Positions 1 through 10,708 of a stretch of 64,000 nt of DNA are shown here, one piece after another. A program made the translations under genes and the position numbers. Below the pieces are notes generated by a model. The model was given only the letters and a program-made list of their open reading frames with translations, was not told where the DNA came from and did no database searches. Positions within the stretch are counted from its first letter, which is position 1; the number at the start of each line of letters is the position of its first letter. Source of the DNA: Meghimatium bilineatum (lineage: Eukaryota > Mollusca > Gastropoda > Stylommatophora > Philomycidae); assembly GCA_034231615.1 (NCBI GenBank), contig CM067317.1, positions 48,675,376 to 48,739,375 on the forward strand. Direction: 5' to 3'.

Positions 1-260
1 CCTAAAGGAAAGCAAAGAAAAGCAACACTGTTTACCTTCCACGCATGTCGTAAAAGGCGACTAAGGAGGTTATGGGATGGAGTTGGCTGTCTCATCCCAT
101 ATAGGGCCAGTGACCCAAAGCCATGCTGAAGTCGGATGTGTCATGAAGAAAGGCGCAAATATCGCAGCAATGCTGTAAACCATGTCATAACGCATTCTGT
201 TCTCCGGACTACATTCTGCTAATCTGCAGGAGTTTGAGAACGAACGCAGAAGAAGAAGAA
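1..260 (+). mobile_element. SINE-like element, main dispersed family, near full length
   Basis: This is one of at least six recognisable copies of the same roughly 260-bp element in the window. It reads from a purine-rich head (GCAAAG..AGCAACACTGTTTACC), through GGCGACTAAGGAGGTTATGGG and GAAGTCGGATGTGTC, to CAGGAGTTTGAGAACGAACG and a GAA-repeat tail ending at 260. Other copies lie at 16852, 33810 (minus), 42037, 51281 (minus, truncated) and 62709. It shows no tRNA-type A/B boxes. The tail and the CGGATGTGTC..AAAGGCGCA block resemble the 3' end and 5' leader of the LINE at 18058, so I infer mobilisation by that LINE. An 86-residue antisense ORF inside it is a by-product. Confidence 0.8.
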
Positions 261-676
261 TTATACTTTTCTGAACACCCTGTACTATTAAACACCGAGA
301 CAACGTGTTATAGTTCTGAAATATACTCACTAGTTTACCGATTTATCTAATAACAGCGAATTTTTACAAACTGCCAAATACATTCTTCTAAAGTGTCATC
401 ACAACAGGAAAGTCGTAGAGAAAATATGGCATACTGCGAAGGTGCTACGCCCAAAACCTTATTGGCTCAACGGATGACTTGAAGCGAATCATTCACCTCA
501 TTGAATCTGTTTGTGTTTTGGTCTGACAAGTGAAAGAAGATTGACAGACTTGATAAAAAAATAAAAAAATATGTACAGATTTATTATATACCTTGTTGGG
601 TAGTTTATAGTATTCACATGTGTATTAGTTTTTACAAATATTTTATTTACCAAATATAAGTTTGGATATTTTTGTG
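261..676. other. unannotated AT-rich stretch
   Basis: I see no open frame of useful length, no RNA gene and no clear repeat structure here. The last part becomes T/G-rich as it runs into the minisatellite that begins near 677. Confidence 0.5.
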
Positions 677-975
677 GGTGTGTGTACCAGATGGTACTCT
701 ATTGTTGGATGTAGTTTTGTGGTGTGCACTAGCTAGTACTCCCATGGTGGATGTAGTTTTGTAGTGTGTACCAGCTGGTACTCTCCGGTCAGATGTAATT
801 TTTTTATGTGTACCAGCTGGAAGGCCTACTCTTCTGTTGGATGTAGTTTTGTGGTGTGTACCAGCTGGTATTCTCCTGGTGTATGTAGTTTTGTGGTGTG
901 TACCAGCTGGTATTCTCCTTGTGGATGTAGTTTTGTGGTGTGTACCAGCTTGTATTCTCCTTGTAGATGTACATT
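677..975. repeat. minisatellite, 42-bp period, about 7 copies
   Basis: The unit contains GTGTACCAGCTGGTA followed by a variable CTC segment and GATGTAGTTTTGTGG. Spacing measured at ATGTAGTTTT (841, 883, 925) is exactly 42 bp. Because 42 is a multiple of three the array stays open in several frames, producing spurious repetitive ORFs on both strands. Confidence 0.9.
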
Positions 976-1730
976 TCCTGATGAAAAGCGTAATTTGTAT
1001 GTTATGTGATTGTGAAATGCGGGATTAAAGTATTTTGTCGAGGCACGATCTTTCATCTTAAACTGGTATCTATATTCATTATATCTGATCGTTTCGGCTT
1101 CAATTTTTGTGTGTGACCTAATGATCTTGGATATTAATAGCAGGGTGTGCAATTATTGCTACCGAAAGTCTGTAGCGCTAGTCTTCTGTAGTGAGCGTTC
1201 CCCTGTTCAAGTGACTGGAAAAGAGATTGAAGTCTTATAAAGGACTAAAATTAATGAGAATAGCTAAAATTCATGAAAAGGATTAAACGTTCTGAGAAGG
1301 GCTAACGTTATAAGAAGGAATGAAAGTTCTGAAGAAAATAGGTGGGAGTATTGAAATTGAGTAGAAGAGAACCGGAGTAGGTGATTTGAAACTCTGAAAA
1401 CGGCTGGTGGAAGTCTTGAAGAGGCACTGGTCAGGAAATTGTGGAAACATTTACGTGTCATTTTGCTGAATGACAATTATCACAAGCTTGTGGTATATTT
1501 TCCTAGGGATTCAAGAGGAGCTTGTCACCGTCATTTATTATCTTACGCAAATAACAATTCTAGAAATGAGTCAACTATGCGTGGAGAACTACATTATATG
1601 AACATGGAATGTTCGTACACTATATGCGGGTGGGAAGACAAATTGATTTTAACAAAATTCGTGAACTTAACAACTACTATTTGTGACATACCAGGTTTTG
1701 CAGAAGTCAAATGGTCAAGAATCGAATAAA
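976..1730. other. unannotated stretch with one 96-codon ORF
   Basis: A plus-strand frame from 1439 to 1729 encodes 96 residues rich in Asn, Cys and His. It has no motif I recognise, no obvious splice context and no matching neighbour. I treat it as chance. Around 1200-1440 there are loosely repeated GAAGTCTTGAA/GAAAGTTCTGA phrases but no regular array. Confidence 0.4.
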
Positions 1731-1905
1731 TAATCACAGATTTAGTGGATAACATTTGGTCTCATGTTTACAGACAGTACCAATATCAACTAGACCCAAT
1801 AATACCACAATCACAGGTTTAGTGTTTAACATTTGGCCTAATTTTTACAGACAGTACCAATATGAATATTAGCTAGATCCAATAATATCACAAGCATTCA
1901 AATTT
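1731..1905. repeat. two-copy tandem duplication, about 85 bp
   Basis: The phrases AATCACAGATTTAGTGG.. and AATCACAGGTTTAGTGT.. each lead through ACAGACAGTACCAATAT to CTAGAYCCAATAATA. The two copies are diverged and differ by a short insertion in the second. Confidence 0.7.
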
Positions 1906-1999
1906 GTGATCTAGCTACCGACAAGGAAAAAGAGCAACTAAGCGTTGAAGGGTTGACACAATAAAGGTATTTCCCATATACAAATTTATGAATAGTACT

Positions 2000-2320
2000 A
2001 GACGACTGGATGCGAAAGTAGGACCTGGTGCACATGATCAAAAATTGAAAAGTTTGTGAGTGGTAACATCAGTGTACTCGAGTTACCCCACATATACGAA
2101 GTCGAGCCGCGCCAGCTGATAGTACCATTCATTGCACGTAAATCCGTAGCTTCAAACGATAATCTCCATGGATCTCCAAACAAATCCACGAAATAATCAC
2201 TGTATAGAAAAGAAGACTCGAGCGACATTTGAACCCAGAACTTATTGAGCACAAAGCGAACGGTTTAACCACTATCAATGGTCTGCTACCGTAAGAAAAT
2301 GTGGGCAAGAGAAACAAACG
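2000..2320 (-). mobile_element. decayed tRNA-derived SINE, family 1
   Basis: On the minus strand this aligns by eye with the better copy at 27800-28036. It keeps TAGTGGTTAAA of the A-box region and a damaged B box (GGTTCAAATGTCG). The shared body, read on plus, includes CACGTAAATCCGTAGCTTCAAACGATAAT against CACGTAACTCCGTAGTTTCAAGTGATAAT-type sequence. The pol III promoter is probably dead. Confidence 0.65.
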
Positions 2321-2399
2321 AACAAGATTTTGTTCTATAATTATTCGAATTAGTCCTGTAAACTTAAATTAACCCAAGTAGATAGTGTATTGCAACACA

Positions 2400-2515
2400 A
2401 GCTCTCATGAACAACAACAAGACGATATCATGTACAGGCTCTCCTGAACAACAACACCATGATATCCTGTACATGCTCTCCTAAACAACAACATGCCATT
2501 CTGCACAAGAAGACT
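2400..2515. repeat. three imperfect ~39-bp repeats
   Basis: The phrase GCTCTCMTGAACAACAACA recurs three times with GATATCMTGTACA between copies. The third copy is truncated and diverged. Confidence 0.65.
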
Positions 2516-2793
2516 TTATTCCTACATCCAAAATATCCGTCCAGCATAACAGAACAAAAACAAGACATTTTCTAGGAGCAGACATTAGTAGTAGCCATTA
2601 TATGGTGTTACTTATCGTTAAACGTACAAAGGAATCATAATCAAAACAAATGAAGACGTTTAACATTCAGCTCAGAATCAGCAGAAATATTTGAGGCGAC
2701 TATCCGTGGAAAATTTGTAGGCATAAACCTTTGTCAGTAAAGATGCTCTCACACAGACATCATGAACATTTTACTACAACTCATCAACAAAAA

Positions 2794-2809
2794 CATTAGG
2801 GACAGGAAT
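2794..2809. repeat. target-site duplication, left copy
   Basis: The 16 bases cattagggacaggaat recur without mismatch at 3843-3858, directly beyond the other end of the RTE fragment. Confidence 0.9.
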
Positions 2810-3842
2810 CATCATCATCATCAAGTGCCGTCTCCGCAAGAAAGGTGGGCTGCAACGTATCTCCTGTCTCTTGTCTTGGTGGTGCACTCTGCTAGACTGT
2901 AACCTGTCCATCGTGTAATGTTACTCTCCCACTTGTATCTCTGCCTACCTCTTGCTCGCTTCCCTTTGATTTTACCCTCAAGTAAGGTTTGCAATAGGGT
3001 GTCATGTCTTTTAATGTGTCCAAAGTATTTTATTTGCCTGATCTTTATTTCTCTTAGTAGTTCTTTCTTCATATTAAGTGTCTTTAGCACCTCTTTATTT
3101 GTTTTCTTCTCTTTCCATGATGTTCTCCCTATTCTTCTATATACCCACATCTCAAAGGCATCAATTTTGTCTTCTAATTGTTTATTTAGAGTCCATGTTT
3201 CTGAGCCATACATTAATATGGAATAGATGTAGCATTTTATAATTCTCATTTTTAACTTGTTTGTAATTTGTTTAGATATTAATAATTTCCTCATTTCATT
3301 GAAGGTACTTTTAGCCATTCCTATTCTCCTTTTAACTTCTGTTTCACATCTGCCATCATTTGTGACTATGTGTCCAAGATATTGGTACTGTTTTACTTGT
3401 TGTAGTTTCTCTCTCTGTATGTTTATGTTTACCTCCTGTTCTTCTGTGTCTTTGCTGATTATCATGGTTTTTGTTTTTTGAATGTTTATATCCAGTCCAT
3501 ATTCATTACTTGATTTATTGACTTGATCTATTAGTCTTTGTAGTTCATGTTCACTTTCTGCTAAAAGAACAGTGTCATCTGCATATCTAATGTTGTTTAT
3601 TATTTTCCCATTGATCTTGAGTCCTGGTATTTCTTCTATATTTTTAAAGATATTCTCTGTGTAGATATTAAATAGGCTTGGTGATAAAATGCATCCTTGT
3701 CTTACCCCTCTTCTTATTTCTATGTAGGGAGAGTAGCTGTTTTCACACCTTATTGATGCAGTATGTTCCCAATATATATTTCCAATCAGCCTGATGTCTT
3801 TTCCATCTATGCCTATTTCTTGAAGACATTTGATTAATTTTT
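2810..3842 (-). mobile_element. 5'-truncated RTE-like non-LTR retrotransposon
   Basis: The insertion is bounded by perfect 16-bp duplications and ends, on its own strand, in a TGATGATGATGATGA run that includes the stop codon. Short simple-repeat tails of this sort are typical of RTE-clade elements. Only the second half of the reverse transcriptase and the C-terminal region are present, so this is an ordinary 5'-truncated target-primed insertion. The reading frame is intact across the whole copy, which suggests a fairly recent event. Confidence 0.85.
2821..3840 (-). pseudogene. partial reverse transcriptase (RTE-like), C-terminal ~339 codons
   Basis: The frame is open from the truncated 5' edge to the stop with no disruption. 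The first methionine is internal, at 3465, so most of the RT lies upstream of it. Reading along the minus strand one finds a GVRQGCILSPSLFNIY-type motif, then the catalytic YADD box (complement of 3574-3585), an NIQKTKTM segment, YLGHIVTNDG, YGSETWTLNK, and a basic FGHIKRHDTLL..GKRARGRQRYKW tail. These are the RT palm-to-thumb and C-terminal blocks of RTE-type endonuclease/RT polyproteins. The endonuclease and N-terminal RT are missing, so the copy cannot be autonomous. Fragments of related elements occur at 47865, 58810 and 59522. Confidence 0.85.
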
Positions 3843-3858
3843 CATTAGGGACAGGAAT
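3843..3858. repeat. target-site duplication, right copy
   Basis: This is identical to 2794-2809. The sequence after it (AATAACTCACAAATCAG) continues the pre-insertion locus. Confidence 0.9.
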
Positions 3859-3988
3859 AATAACTCACAAATCAGTCAAACTGTATTTGTGTAATTTTGT
3901 GTTCAATGATGCAAACAGTTGATAACTGATCAGTAACCGTGGAAACTTTACAAATTTATTTACAAATCTTCCTGATAGATATAGTATG

Positions 3989-4252
3989 ATAAGCGCGCGT
4001 AACACACGTAAACACATACATTGGTGCAACTAATAACTAGATAAGTGCGTGTCACACACGTAAACACATACATTGATGCAACTAATAACTAGATAAGTGC
4101 GTGTAACACACGTAAACACATACATTGATGCAACTAATAACTAGATAAGTGCGTGTAACACACGTAAACACATACATTGGTGCAACTAATAACTAGATAA
4201 GTGCGTGCAACACACGTAAACACGCACACTGGTGCAACTAATAACTAGATAT
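3989..4252. repeat. minisatellite, 52-bp period, about 5 copies
   Basis: The unit carries AACTAGATAAGTGCGTG, then ACACACGTAAACACATACA and TTGRTGCAACTAAT. Copies are nearly identical in the middle and diverge at the ends. A single inverted copy of the ACGTAAACACATACATTGGTGCA part lies at 6309-6343. Confidence 0.9.
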
Positions 4253-4374
4253 AATTAGACTTATATCATTGTCTGAAGAAATTATTAAATTTTCAAATGG
4301 AGCAAAAAACAAAATTATCAAATTTTAAAGAATAATATTAATAATTGGAGGTTTAAACTGATCTTAAATGTGTT

Positions 4375-6165
4375 TGTGGAATTTTGTATTCACATGCTTT
4401 TGTTTCATTGTGTGTGATTTTGTGTTTAAAGCTTTGTGTGTGCATGTGACATTTTGTGTTTAAAGCTCTGTGTGTGCGTGTGTCATTTTGTATTCAAATG
4501 TTTGTATTGTTAAGTAGATTTCGTACTTAACTATGTGTGTAATTTTGGGTTTAAATGTGCCTGTGCCATTTTGTGTGTAATTTTAATGTGGCATTGTGTA
4601 TGTGCATGTTTTTGTCTCATTTTGTGTTTAATTGTGTGTGTTTCCGTTTGTGTTTAAAATGTGTGTCATTGTGTGGGTCACTGTGTATGGTATTTTGTAA
4701 TTAACCGCGTATGTGGTATTTTGTGTTTAAATGTATGTATATCGTTTTTTGTTTAAATGTACATATGCAATTTTGTGTTTAAATGTATGTATGTCATATT
4801 TTGTTTAAATGTCGGTGTGCCATTTGTTATTTAAATGTCTGTGTACCATTTTTTTATTTAAATGTCTGTGTACCATTTTTTTATTTAAATGTCTGTGTAC
4901 CATTTTTTTATTTAAATGTCTGTGTACCATTTTTTTATTTAAATGTCTGTGTGTCATTTGTTATTTAAATGTCTGTGTGTCATTTGTTATTTAAATGTCT
5001 GTGTGTCATTTGTTATTTAAATGTCTGTGTGTCATTTGTTATTTAAATGTCTGTGTGTCATTTGTTATTTAAATGTCTGTGTGTCATTTGTTATTTAAAT
5101 GTCTGTGTGTCATTTGTTATTTAAATGTCTGTGTGTCATTTGTTATTTAAATGTCTGTGTGTCATTTGTTATTTAAATGTCTGTGTGTCATTTGTTATTT
5201 AAATGTCTGTGTGCCATTTGTTATTTAAATGTCTGTGTGTCATTTGTTATTTAAATGTCTGTGTGTCATTTGTTATTTAAATGTCTGTGTGTCATTTGTT
5301 ATTTAAATGTCTGTGTGTCATTTGTTATTTAAATGTCTGTGTGTCATTTGTTATTTAAATGTCTGTGTGCCATTTGTTATTTAAATGTCTGTGTCATTTG
5401 TTATTTAAATGTCTGTGTGTCATTTGTTATTTAAATGTCTGTGTGTCATTTGTTATTTAAATCTCTGTGTGTCATTTGTTATTTAAATGTCTGTGTGTCA
5501 TTTGTTATTTAAATCTCTGTGTGTCATTTGTTATTTAAATGTCTGTGTGTCATTTGTTATTTAAATGTCTGTGTGTCATTTGTTATTTAAATGTCTGTGT
5601 GTCATTTGTTATTTAAATGTCTGTGTGTCATTTGTTATTTAAATGTCTGTGTGCCATTTGTTATTTAAATGTCTGTGTGTCATTTGTTATTTAAATGTCT
5701 GTGTGTCATTTGTTATTTAAATGTCTGTGTGTCATTTGTTATTTAAATGTCTGTGTGCCATTTGTTATTTAAATGTCTGTGTGTCATTTGTTATTTAAAT
5801 GTCTGTGTGTCATTTGTTATTTAAATGTCTGTGTGTCATTTGTTATTTAAATGTCTGTGTGTCATTTGTTATTTAAATGTCTGTGTGTCATTTGTTATTT
5901 AAATGTCTGTGTGTCATTTGTTATTTAAATGTCTGTGTGTCATATGTTATTTAAATGTCTGTGTACCATTTTTTTATTTAAATGTCTGTGTACCATTTTT
6001 TTATTTAAATGTCTGTGTACCATTTGTTATTTAAATGTCTGTGTACCATTTTTTTATTTAAATGTCTGTGTACCATTTTTTTATTTAAATGTCTGTGTGT
6101 CATTTGTTATTTAAATGTCTGTGTGTCATTTGTTATTTAAATGTCTGTGTGTCATTTTATGTTTA
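4375..6165 (+). repeat. satellite, 26-bp period, ~50 regular copies plus degenerate edge
   Basis: The core unit is GTCATTTGTTATTTAAAT followed by GTCTGTGT and is highly homogeneous from about 4900 to 6150. A 27-bp variant with ACCATTTTTTTATTTAAAT occurs near both ends (4850-4945 and 5958-6085). From 4375 to 4790 the array is a degenerate, older-looking T/G-rich version. Each unit contains the palindrome ATTTAAAT. The 27-bp variants create short spurious Cys/Leu/Phe-rich ORFs. Confidence 0.95.
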
Positions 6166-6308
6166 ACTGTATGCGAGCATCTTGCTGTTTTTTTTTTCTT
6201 TTTCTTTTTTTCTCAAATTCCACAGGAAATTCTCTTATACCGGTTCTACTAGAGTTCTAGCAGCTTGTGGTCCAGTGAATCGAAATACTCTGTATTACAA
6301 TTTTACTT

Positions 6309-6990
6309 GCACCAATGTATGTGTTTACGTGAATTGCACGCACATAGATTAAACACAAAATGACATACACAATTAAATAACACGAAAAACATTCAAGTAA
6401 AAACATACAGTAACACATCAGAATAACACTAAATAACACACACAGTTAAACACTCAATGATGCATACAGTTAAACATAGAATGACACACAGAAACTCTAA
6501 AAGTTAAACATAAAATCACACATAAACACACACACGTAAACACAAAATGGCAACACAAAATGACGCACAATTCAACACAGAAACACATTCATAGTTAAAA
6601 ACAGACCGATATACACACACAAAAACATTATCTCACAAAAAAACTCTTACATTTAAAAAACAGACTGACACTCACACACACACACACATATATATATATA
6701 ACGCTTACACTTAACACAGACTATAACACGCACATACAGAATGACGCTTACAGTAAAACAAAGTTACACGCACAGACATTTAAACAAAATAACACACACT
6801 GATAAATACAAAATTACACATTAAATCATATACAAAATGACAACACAGACAGTTAAACACAACATGATACACACATTCAAGCAAACAATAAATGACACAC
6901 CGACACTGAATCTGAAAATAAAAGACATACACATACTCACTCAAAAAATTAACAAAAAACACATACATATTTTAGCATAAAATGAACGAC
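6309..6990 (-). repeat. inverted, degenerate counterpart of the 52-bp and 26-bp satellites
   Basis: Read on the minus strand this region gives TGTGTCATTTTGTGTTTAA-like units matching the degenerate edge of the array at 4375-4790. Its first 35 bases are the reverse complement of the 52-bp minisatellite. The two blocks therefore face each other across about 145 bp (6166-6308), which hold a T-rich tract and no gene. CA and TA microsatellites interrupt it near 6677-6700. Confidence 0.75.
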
Positions 6991-7352
6991 GCAGTGAAAC
7001 GTTCATGCACAAAAGATCCCACACTGTGCACGCCCATACAAAGACACTTTTGTACATCAGTTTTCAATAGAAGGATTAGCTTAACAGAAGCAGAATCTCA
7101 ATAATCATACACGTAGATTAAAAAACACACTGGAGATTATTTATGTATAAATTTAAGTTGGGCAACCTTTATTGGAAGGTGGGCCAGATTAAAGTTGTTG
7201 TAGGTGCACATAAATGGAAAGATAGAGCAAAAACGGATGCTTGGCCACATAGCTCCTAACTCTGCATATTGTGGAAGGTAGAAAAGCCACAAAACCCCCA
7301 TAATTTACCTTTCTGAGAATAAAGAACTCAAAGCACTGTATACCTCTAAGAG
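6991..7352. other. unannotated stretch
   Basis: No open frame of note, RNA gene or regular repeat is visible. A weak CA-rich bias continues from the left for about 150 bp. Confidence 0.4.
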
Positions 7353-7545
7353 TTGCAATCTTCCAGATATGAAATAAACTTTGGAGAAAACACCCTATTG
7401 TACATAGGCAGTAAGAACTAATCTTCAAGGTATGAAATAAATTTTGGAGAAACCACCATATTGTATATAGGAAGTTAAAAACTAATCTTCCAGGTATGAA
7501 ATAAACTTTGGAGAAACCAACCTACTGTGCATAGGCAGTAAGTAA
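7353..7545. repeat. three tandem ~69-bp repeats
   Basis: Each copy contains ATGAAATAAACTTTGGAGAAA (last base variable), then a CCAYCYTATTGTACATAGG phrase and GCAGTAAG. Copies are about 90 percent alike by eye. Confidence 0.8.
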
Positions 7546-7608
7546 CTTTTACCGGTAATCACTTTTAATTCCTTGGGATCAAAATGTCAATAAGCTTTAT
7601 AATTTCAG

Positions 7609-7868
7609 ATGGGTACAAATGGAGTGCAAAAGGGATATATATTACTTCCTTCCAATCCCAGATAACCAAAATCCTGAAAGAATATCTCCGCTGTGCATCC
7701 TGAAAACAAATTACCGTGATGCCTGTGTGTTTCCGGGGCCCGAAAGTGGAGCAAAGAATAGTGACACTTTTGTACTGATTACTTGCGAGCAAATACAGAA
7801 TATACAAAGAGGAATCAGAAGACAAACTGCATGTTCTCTTCCATCTAACTGCCACGATCTTGGTAACC
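7609..7868 (+). CDS. unproven candidate exon, Cys-rich, ~86 codons
   Basis: An open frame of 84 codons from the ATG at 7619 sits between a pyrimidine-containing acceptor-like site (TTTATAATTTCAG at 7596-7608) and a donor-like CTGTGAGA just at its stop. The translation contains six cysteines (MEC, PLC, DAC, ITC, TAC, SNC) and lacks the low complexity seen elsewhere. Codon content differs from the surrounding arrays. I recognise no family. The antisense strand is also open for 128 codons, but that frame starts inside a SINE fragment and is probably spurious. It could be part of a host gene whose other exons lie outside the window, or chance. Confidence 0.15.
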
Positions 7869-7904
7869 TGTGAGAAACTCATCAAATTTGAAATCGTTTG
7901 TTGC

Positions 7905-7968
7905 CATACTCGAGAGGGAAGCAAAGAATAGCAGTACTGTTTACCTTCCATGCATGTTGTAATAAATA
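7905..7968 (+). mobile_element. SINE fragment, main family, 5' portion
   Basis: The phrase GAAGCAAAGAATAGCAGTACTG followed by TTTACCTTCCATGCATG matches the head of the family and then breaks off at GTAATAAATATG. Confidence 0.75.
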
Positions 7969-8024
7969 TGCCAAAATAAATATGAATAATTTTAAGATGT
8001 CTATATAAGTATTATTTAATTTAT

Positions 8025-9450
8025 GTTAGTAGCTATTTTGAATATTAATTAGCTGTACGTACATATGAACATTACAGTAATGTGGTAAACAGATACGTCT
8101 TTTCTTATCGAACACAAAAATATACAGTTGTTCTATTTTATTTAAATATATTCAATAGTTGTATAATTTATTTTCATTTCAATTATGCTAATTATCTGCC
8201 ATTTTGAATATTAATCAGTTCTGTGCTCATCTAAAAATTACAGAAATTGATCTTGCCTTTGCGAACATAAAAATGTATATATTATGAGATATTTAAATAT
8301 AGGCCTATTTAATAGCTATAGGCCCTATAATTAATTTTTGTATTTTAAATTTAGTAATGAGCTGTCATTTTTTAATATTAATTAGTTGTGCAAGCTTGTG
8401 AAATTACAGAAATGGGATCAACAGATAGGCCTATGTCTTGTCTTCACAAACAAACAAAATGTGTATATTGTGTGTTGTATTATTGAAAATAGCAAAGATG
8501 ATTTAGAAATTATCAGCATGGCTACATTTTATGGTCATAAGTTTTGTTACTTATATTTTCTTATATGTTTAATTAATTTAAATTATTTTGATGTCAAATT
8601 AATGCGAAAAATAATCATAACTTTTTTTCAGGATTGACGTACAGACTCGGTTGAGATATTGTTGAATTGCAATTTTCAGCGCCTATATAAATGTATTGTT
8701 TTTAATTATGTAGCACCATTTTGAAAATTGTGTCAAAGTACCTATAATAATTAATATAGGTACTTGGACATCCAGGATTCACGTGTACAGAACATTTTGC
8801 TTAGGTAGGTTATACATTTCTTGGACTAATATTTACATTTAGTGATCTCGCCGTTTTTCGTGTCTGCAACCAGATTTATTATGTTTTTTAACAATTTTTC
8901 TTTTTATATATGTAACTTTTACGGATGCAGCATGATGCTGAAAACGGCAGTTAATTTTTTTTAAAACATCAACATTTGTTTTATTTATGCAAATTGGCTG
9001 TCATTTTTAATATTAATTAGTTGTACATGCCTCTGAGAATCACAGCAATGTGATCAACAGATGTGTCTTGTCTTTGTGAATACAAAAATATATAGTTTCT
9101 GTGGTATTTTATTATGTTTAATAGATATTTAATTTATTTTCATTAATTATGCAAATTAGCAGCCATTTTGAATATCAAGTGTTCTGTGTCCATCTGAAAA
9201 TTCCAGAAATGTGATCAATTTAAACGTCTTGTCTTCACAAACACAAAAATGTATAGTTTGTATTATTGAAAAGAACTAAGATAATCCAGAAATTGTCAGC
9301 TCAGTTACATTTTTGTGGTCAAGTTTTATTTATATTTTTCTATGTTTCATATGTAAATTATTTTGATGTCAAATTACAAATTAATTCGAAAAAATTCATA
9401 ACCTTTTTCAGGGTTCATGTACAGACTTGGTTGATGTATCATTGAATTGC
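8025..9450. repeat. degenerate tandem repeats, ~160-bp unit, five copies
   Basis: A unit with TTTTGAATATTAATTAGTTGTAC, AATTACAGAAATGTGATCAACAG and CACAAAAATGTATAG recurs near 8025, 8190, 8350, 8990 and 9165. Copies three and five share a long right extension ending TTTTCAGGRTT..GTACAGACTYGGTTGA (about 8500-8660 and 9280-9440), so a block of two or more units was itself duplicated. Between them (8670-8985) lies AT-rich sequence with no other feature. Confidence 0.7.
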
Positions 9451-9654
9451 AATTATTATCAAGACTATCTAACTATAGTATTGTTAATGCTGTAAGTGTA
9501 TGACTATCCATTATTTTGATTGAATTATTAAATCAAATCCAAATCTAATCTAGTATTTCAAACAGAAATATATAATTAATTGGCCAGTGAGTTATTAAAA
9601 AAACATATACTTTTACCTAAGTATTCTTTCTCTCAGATATCACTATATTTGGTA
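9451..9654. other. unannotated AT-rich stretch
   Basis: Nothing recognisable is seen between the degenerate repeats and the terminal-inverted-repeat element. Confidence 0.4.
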
Positions 9655-10590
9655 TAATCTTCGTATCTACGGTCACCGCGCTAAAAATAGAACACTGTTG
9701 ACATTTTTAAACAAGCGACGTCATTGAGTTCCGCTAGAAAATCCGGCAACCAATCAAATCCCGCGTGCAATGACGTCACACACCCAACGAACGCCAAGCG
9801 ATTTTGTGCGTGGCGGACATTTTTTTTTTAAAGATTTGATCGATTTGAGCAGAGATTTCACTAGCGGAAATCTGCAGTTGCCTAATTAAAAATATAAACA
9901 GTGTGAAATGGGTAAAATGAAGCACTTACCTTATTCACCGGATAAATTCTCCGCAAACCATGCATTAATTATAATATAAATCTCAAATCATAAGAATAAC
10001 ACAAACCATGAGCACCGATCCACTTTGTTGAAATGTGCGGGCTTTTGCTGGTTTCTGATCACGCCTCGCCCAGTGTTGCCAACTCTTTTCATCATAAAGC
10101 ACCAGATTTGAGTGCTTTCTTTCGTGTTTTTTTTCAATAATTTTTTTAATTTGAAATAAAAACTGGACATTCAAATGCCATGAGGGGGGAGACCCCCCTC
10201 AACCCCCCCCTTTTTGGACTTTCAAATGTCATGAGGGGGGAGACCCCCCTCAACCCCCCTTTTTGGACTTTCAAATGTCATGGGGGAGACCCCCCTCAAC
10301 CCCCCCCCCCCATTTTAAACTTTCATATGCCATGTATTTCCCCCCCCCCTTTTTTTATACCACCCCTCCCTCTCCTTTTTATTATTTTTTATCTCCTTTA
10401 TTTTACTTAAAACCACACACAACCTAACTAACTAACTCCAAAACGATTCCCGCGCGAACAGTGATATCATAACCTCTCGCACGCCGTGGCACATTTCCGC
10501 GCGAACAGTGGATCCGCGCAACTACAGCTTTGGGGAATACCTCAAAACTAGGTCAAATTCCACCATGACCGTAGATACGTGGATTGCGCC
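9655..10590. mobile_element. terminal-inverted-repeat DNA element, copy 1 (longer form)
   Basis: It begins AATCTTCGTATCTACGGTCA and ends with the inverse CGTAGATACG..GATTGCGCC. The outer 20 bases match in 18 positions between the two ends. Internal landmarks shared with copy 2 are GACGTCATTGAGTTCCGC, CCAATCAAATCCCGCGTGC, the G/C hairpin block and TTCCGCGCGAACAGTGG. Copy 1 has about 370 bp (9780-10150) that copy 2 lacks, ending in a T-tract. The only ORFs in this extra part are short and I recognise no transposase. I see no convincing target duplication for this copy. Confidence 0.7.
10165..10330. repeat. ~50-bp repeats carrying G6/C6 hairpins, three copies
   Basis: Each unit has TTCAAATGYCATGAGGGG followed by GGAGACCCCCCTCAACC and a C8-C12 tract. 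The G and C blocks are exact complements around a GAGA loop, so each unit can form a very GC-rich stem. The third unit has a shortened G run. A single related unit sits in copy 2 at about 10850-10905. Confidence 0.85.
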
Positions 10591-10708
10591 GTAACATCAA
10601 ACTTAGAACAAAGACTAAACACCTTTCAAAATAAATGTCTTAGAAGGTTACTGAACATACGTTGGTCAGACTTCAAATCAAGGATAAAAACAAAGACAAG
10701 AATCACAA
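10591..10708 (+). pseudogene. non-LTR reverse transcriptase C-terminal fragment, left part
   Basis: The translation includes LEQRLNTFQNKCLRRLLNIR followed by WSDFKSR, a conserved block near the end of many animal non-LTR RT polyproteins. The frame runs without a stop to 10708, where the DNA element of 10709-11223 is inserted. It resumes in the same frame at 11232. Confidence 0.75.

Noticed and set aside
4790..6160. Regular short repeats resembling a CRISPR array
   Set aside because: The 26-bp units are head-to-tail with no spacers, the setting is eukaryotic, and there are no cas genes. The same applies to all other arrays here.
7565..7951. 128-codon minus-strand ORF
   Set aside because: Its start lies in a SINE fragment, and the same first residues (MEGKQ.CYSLLP) occur antisense to other SINE copies.
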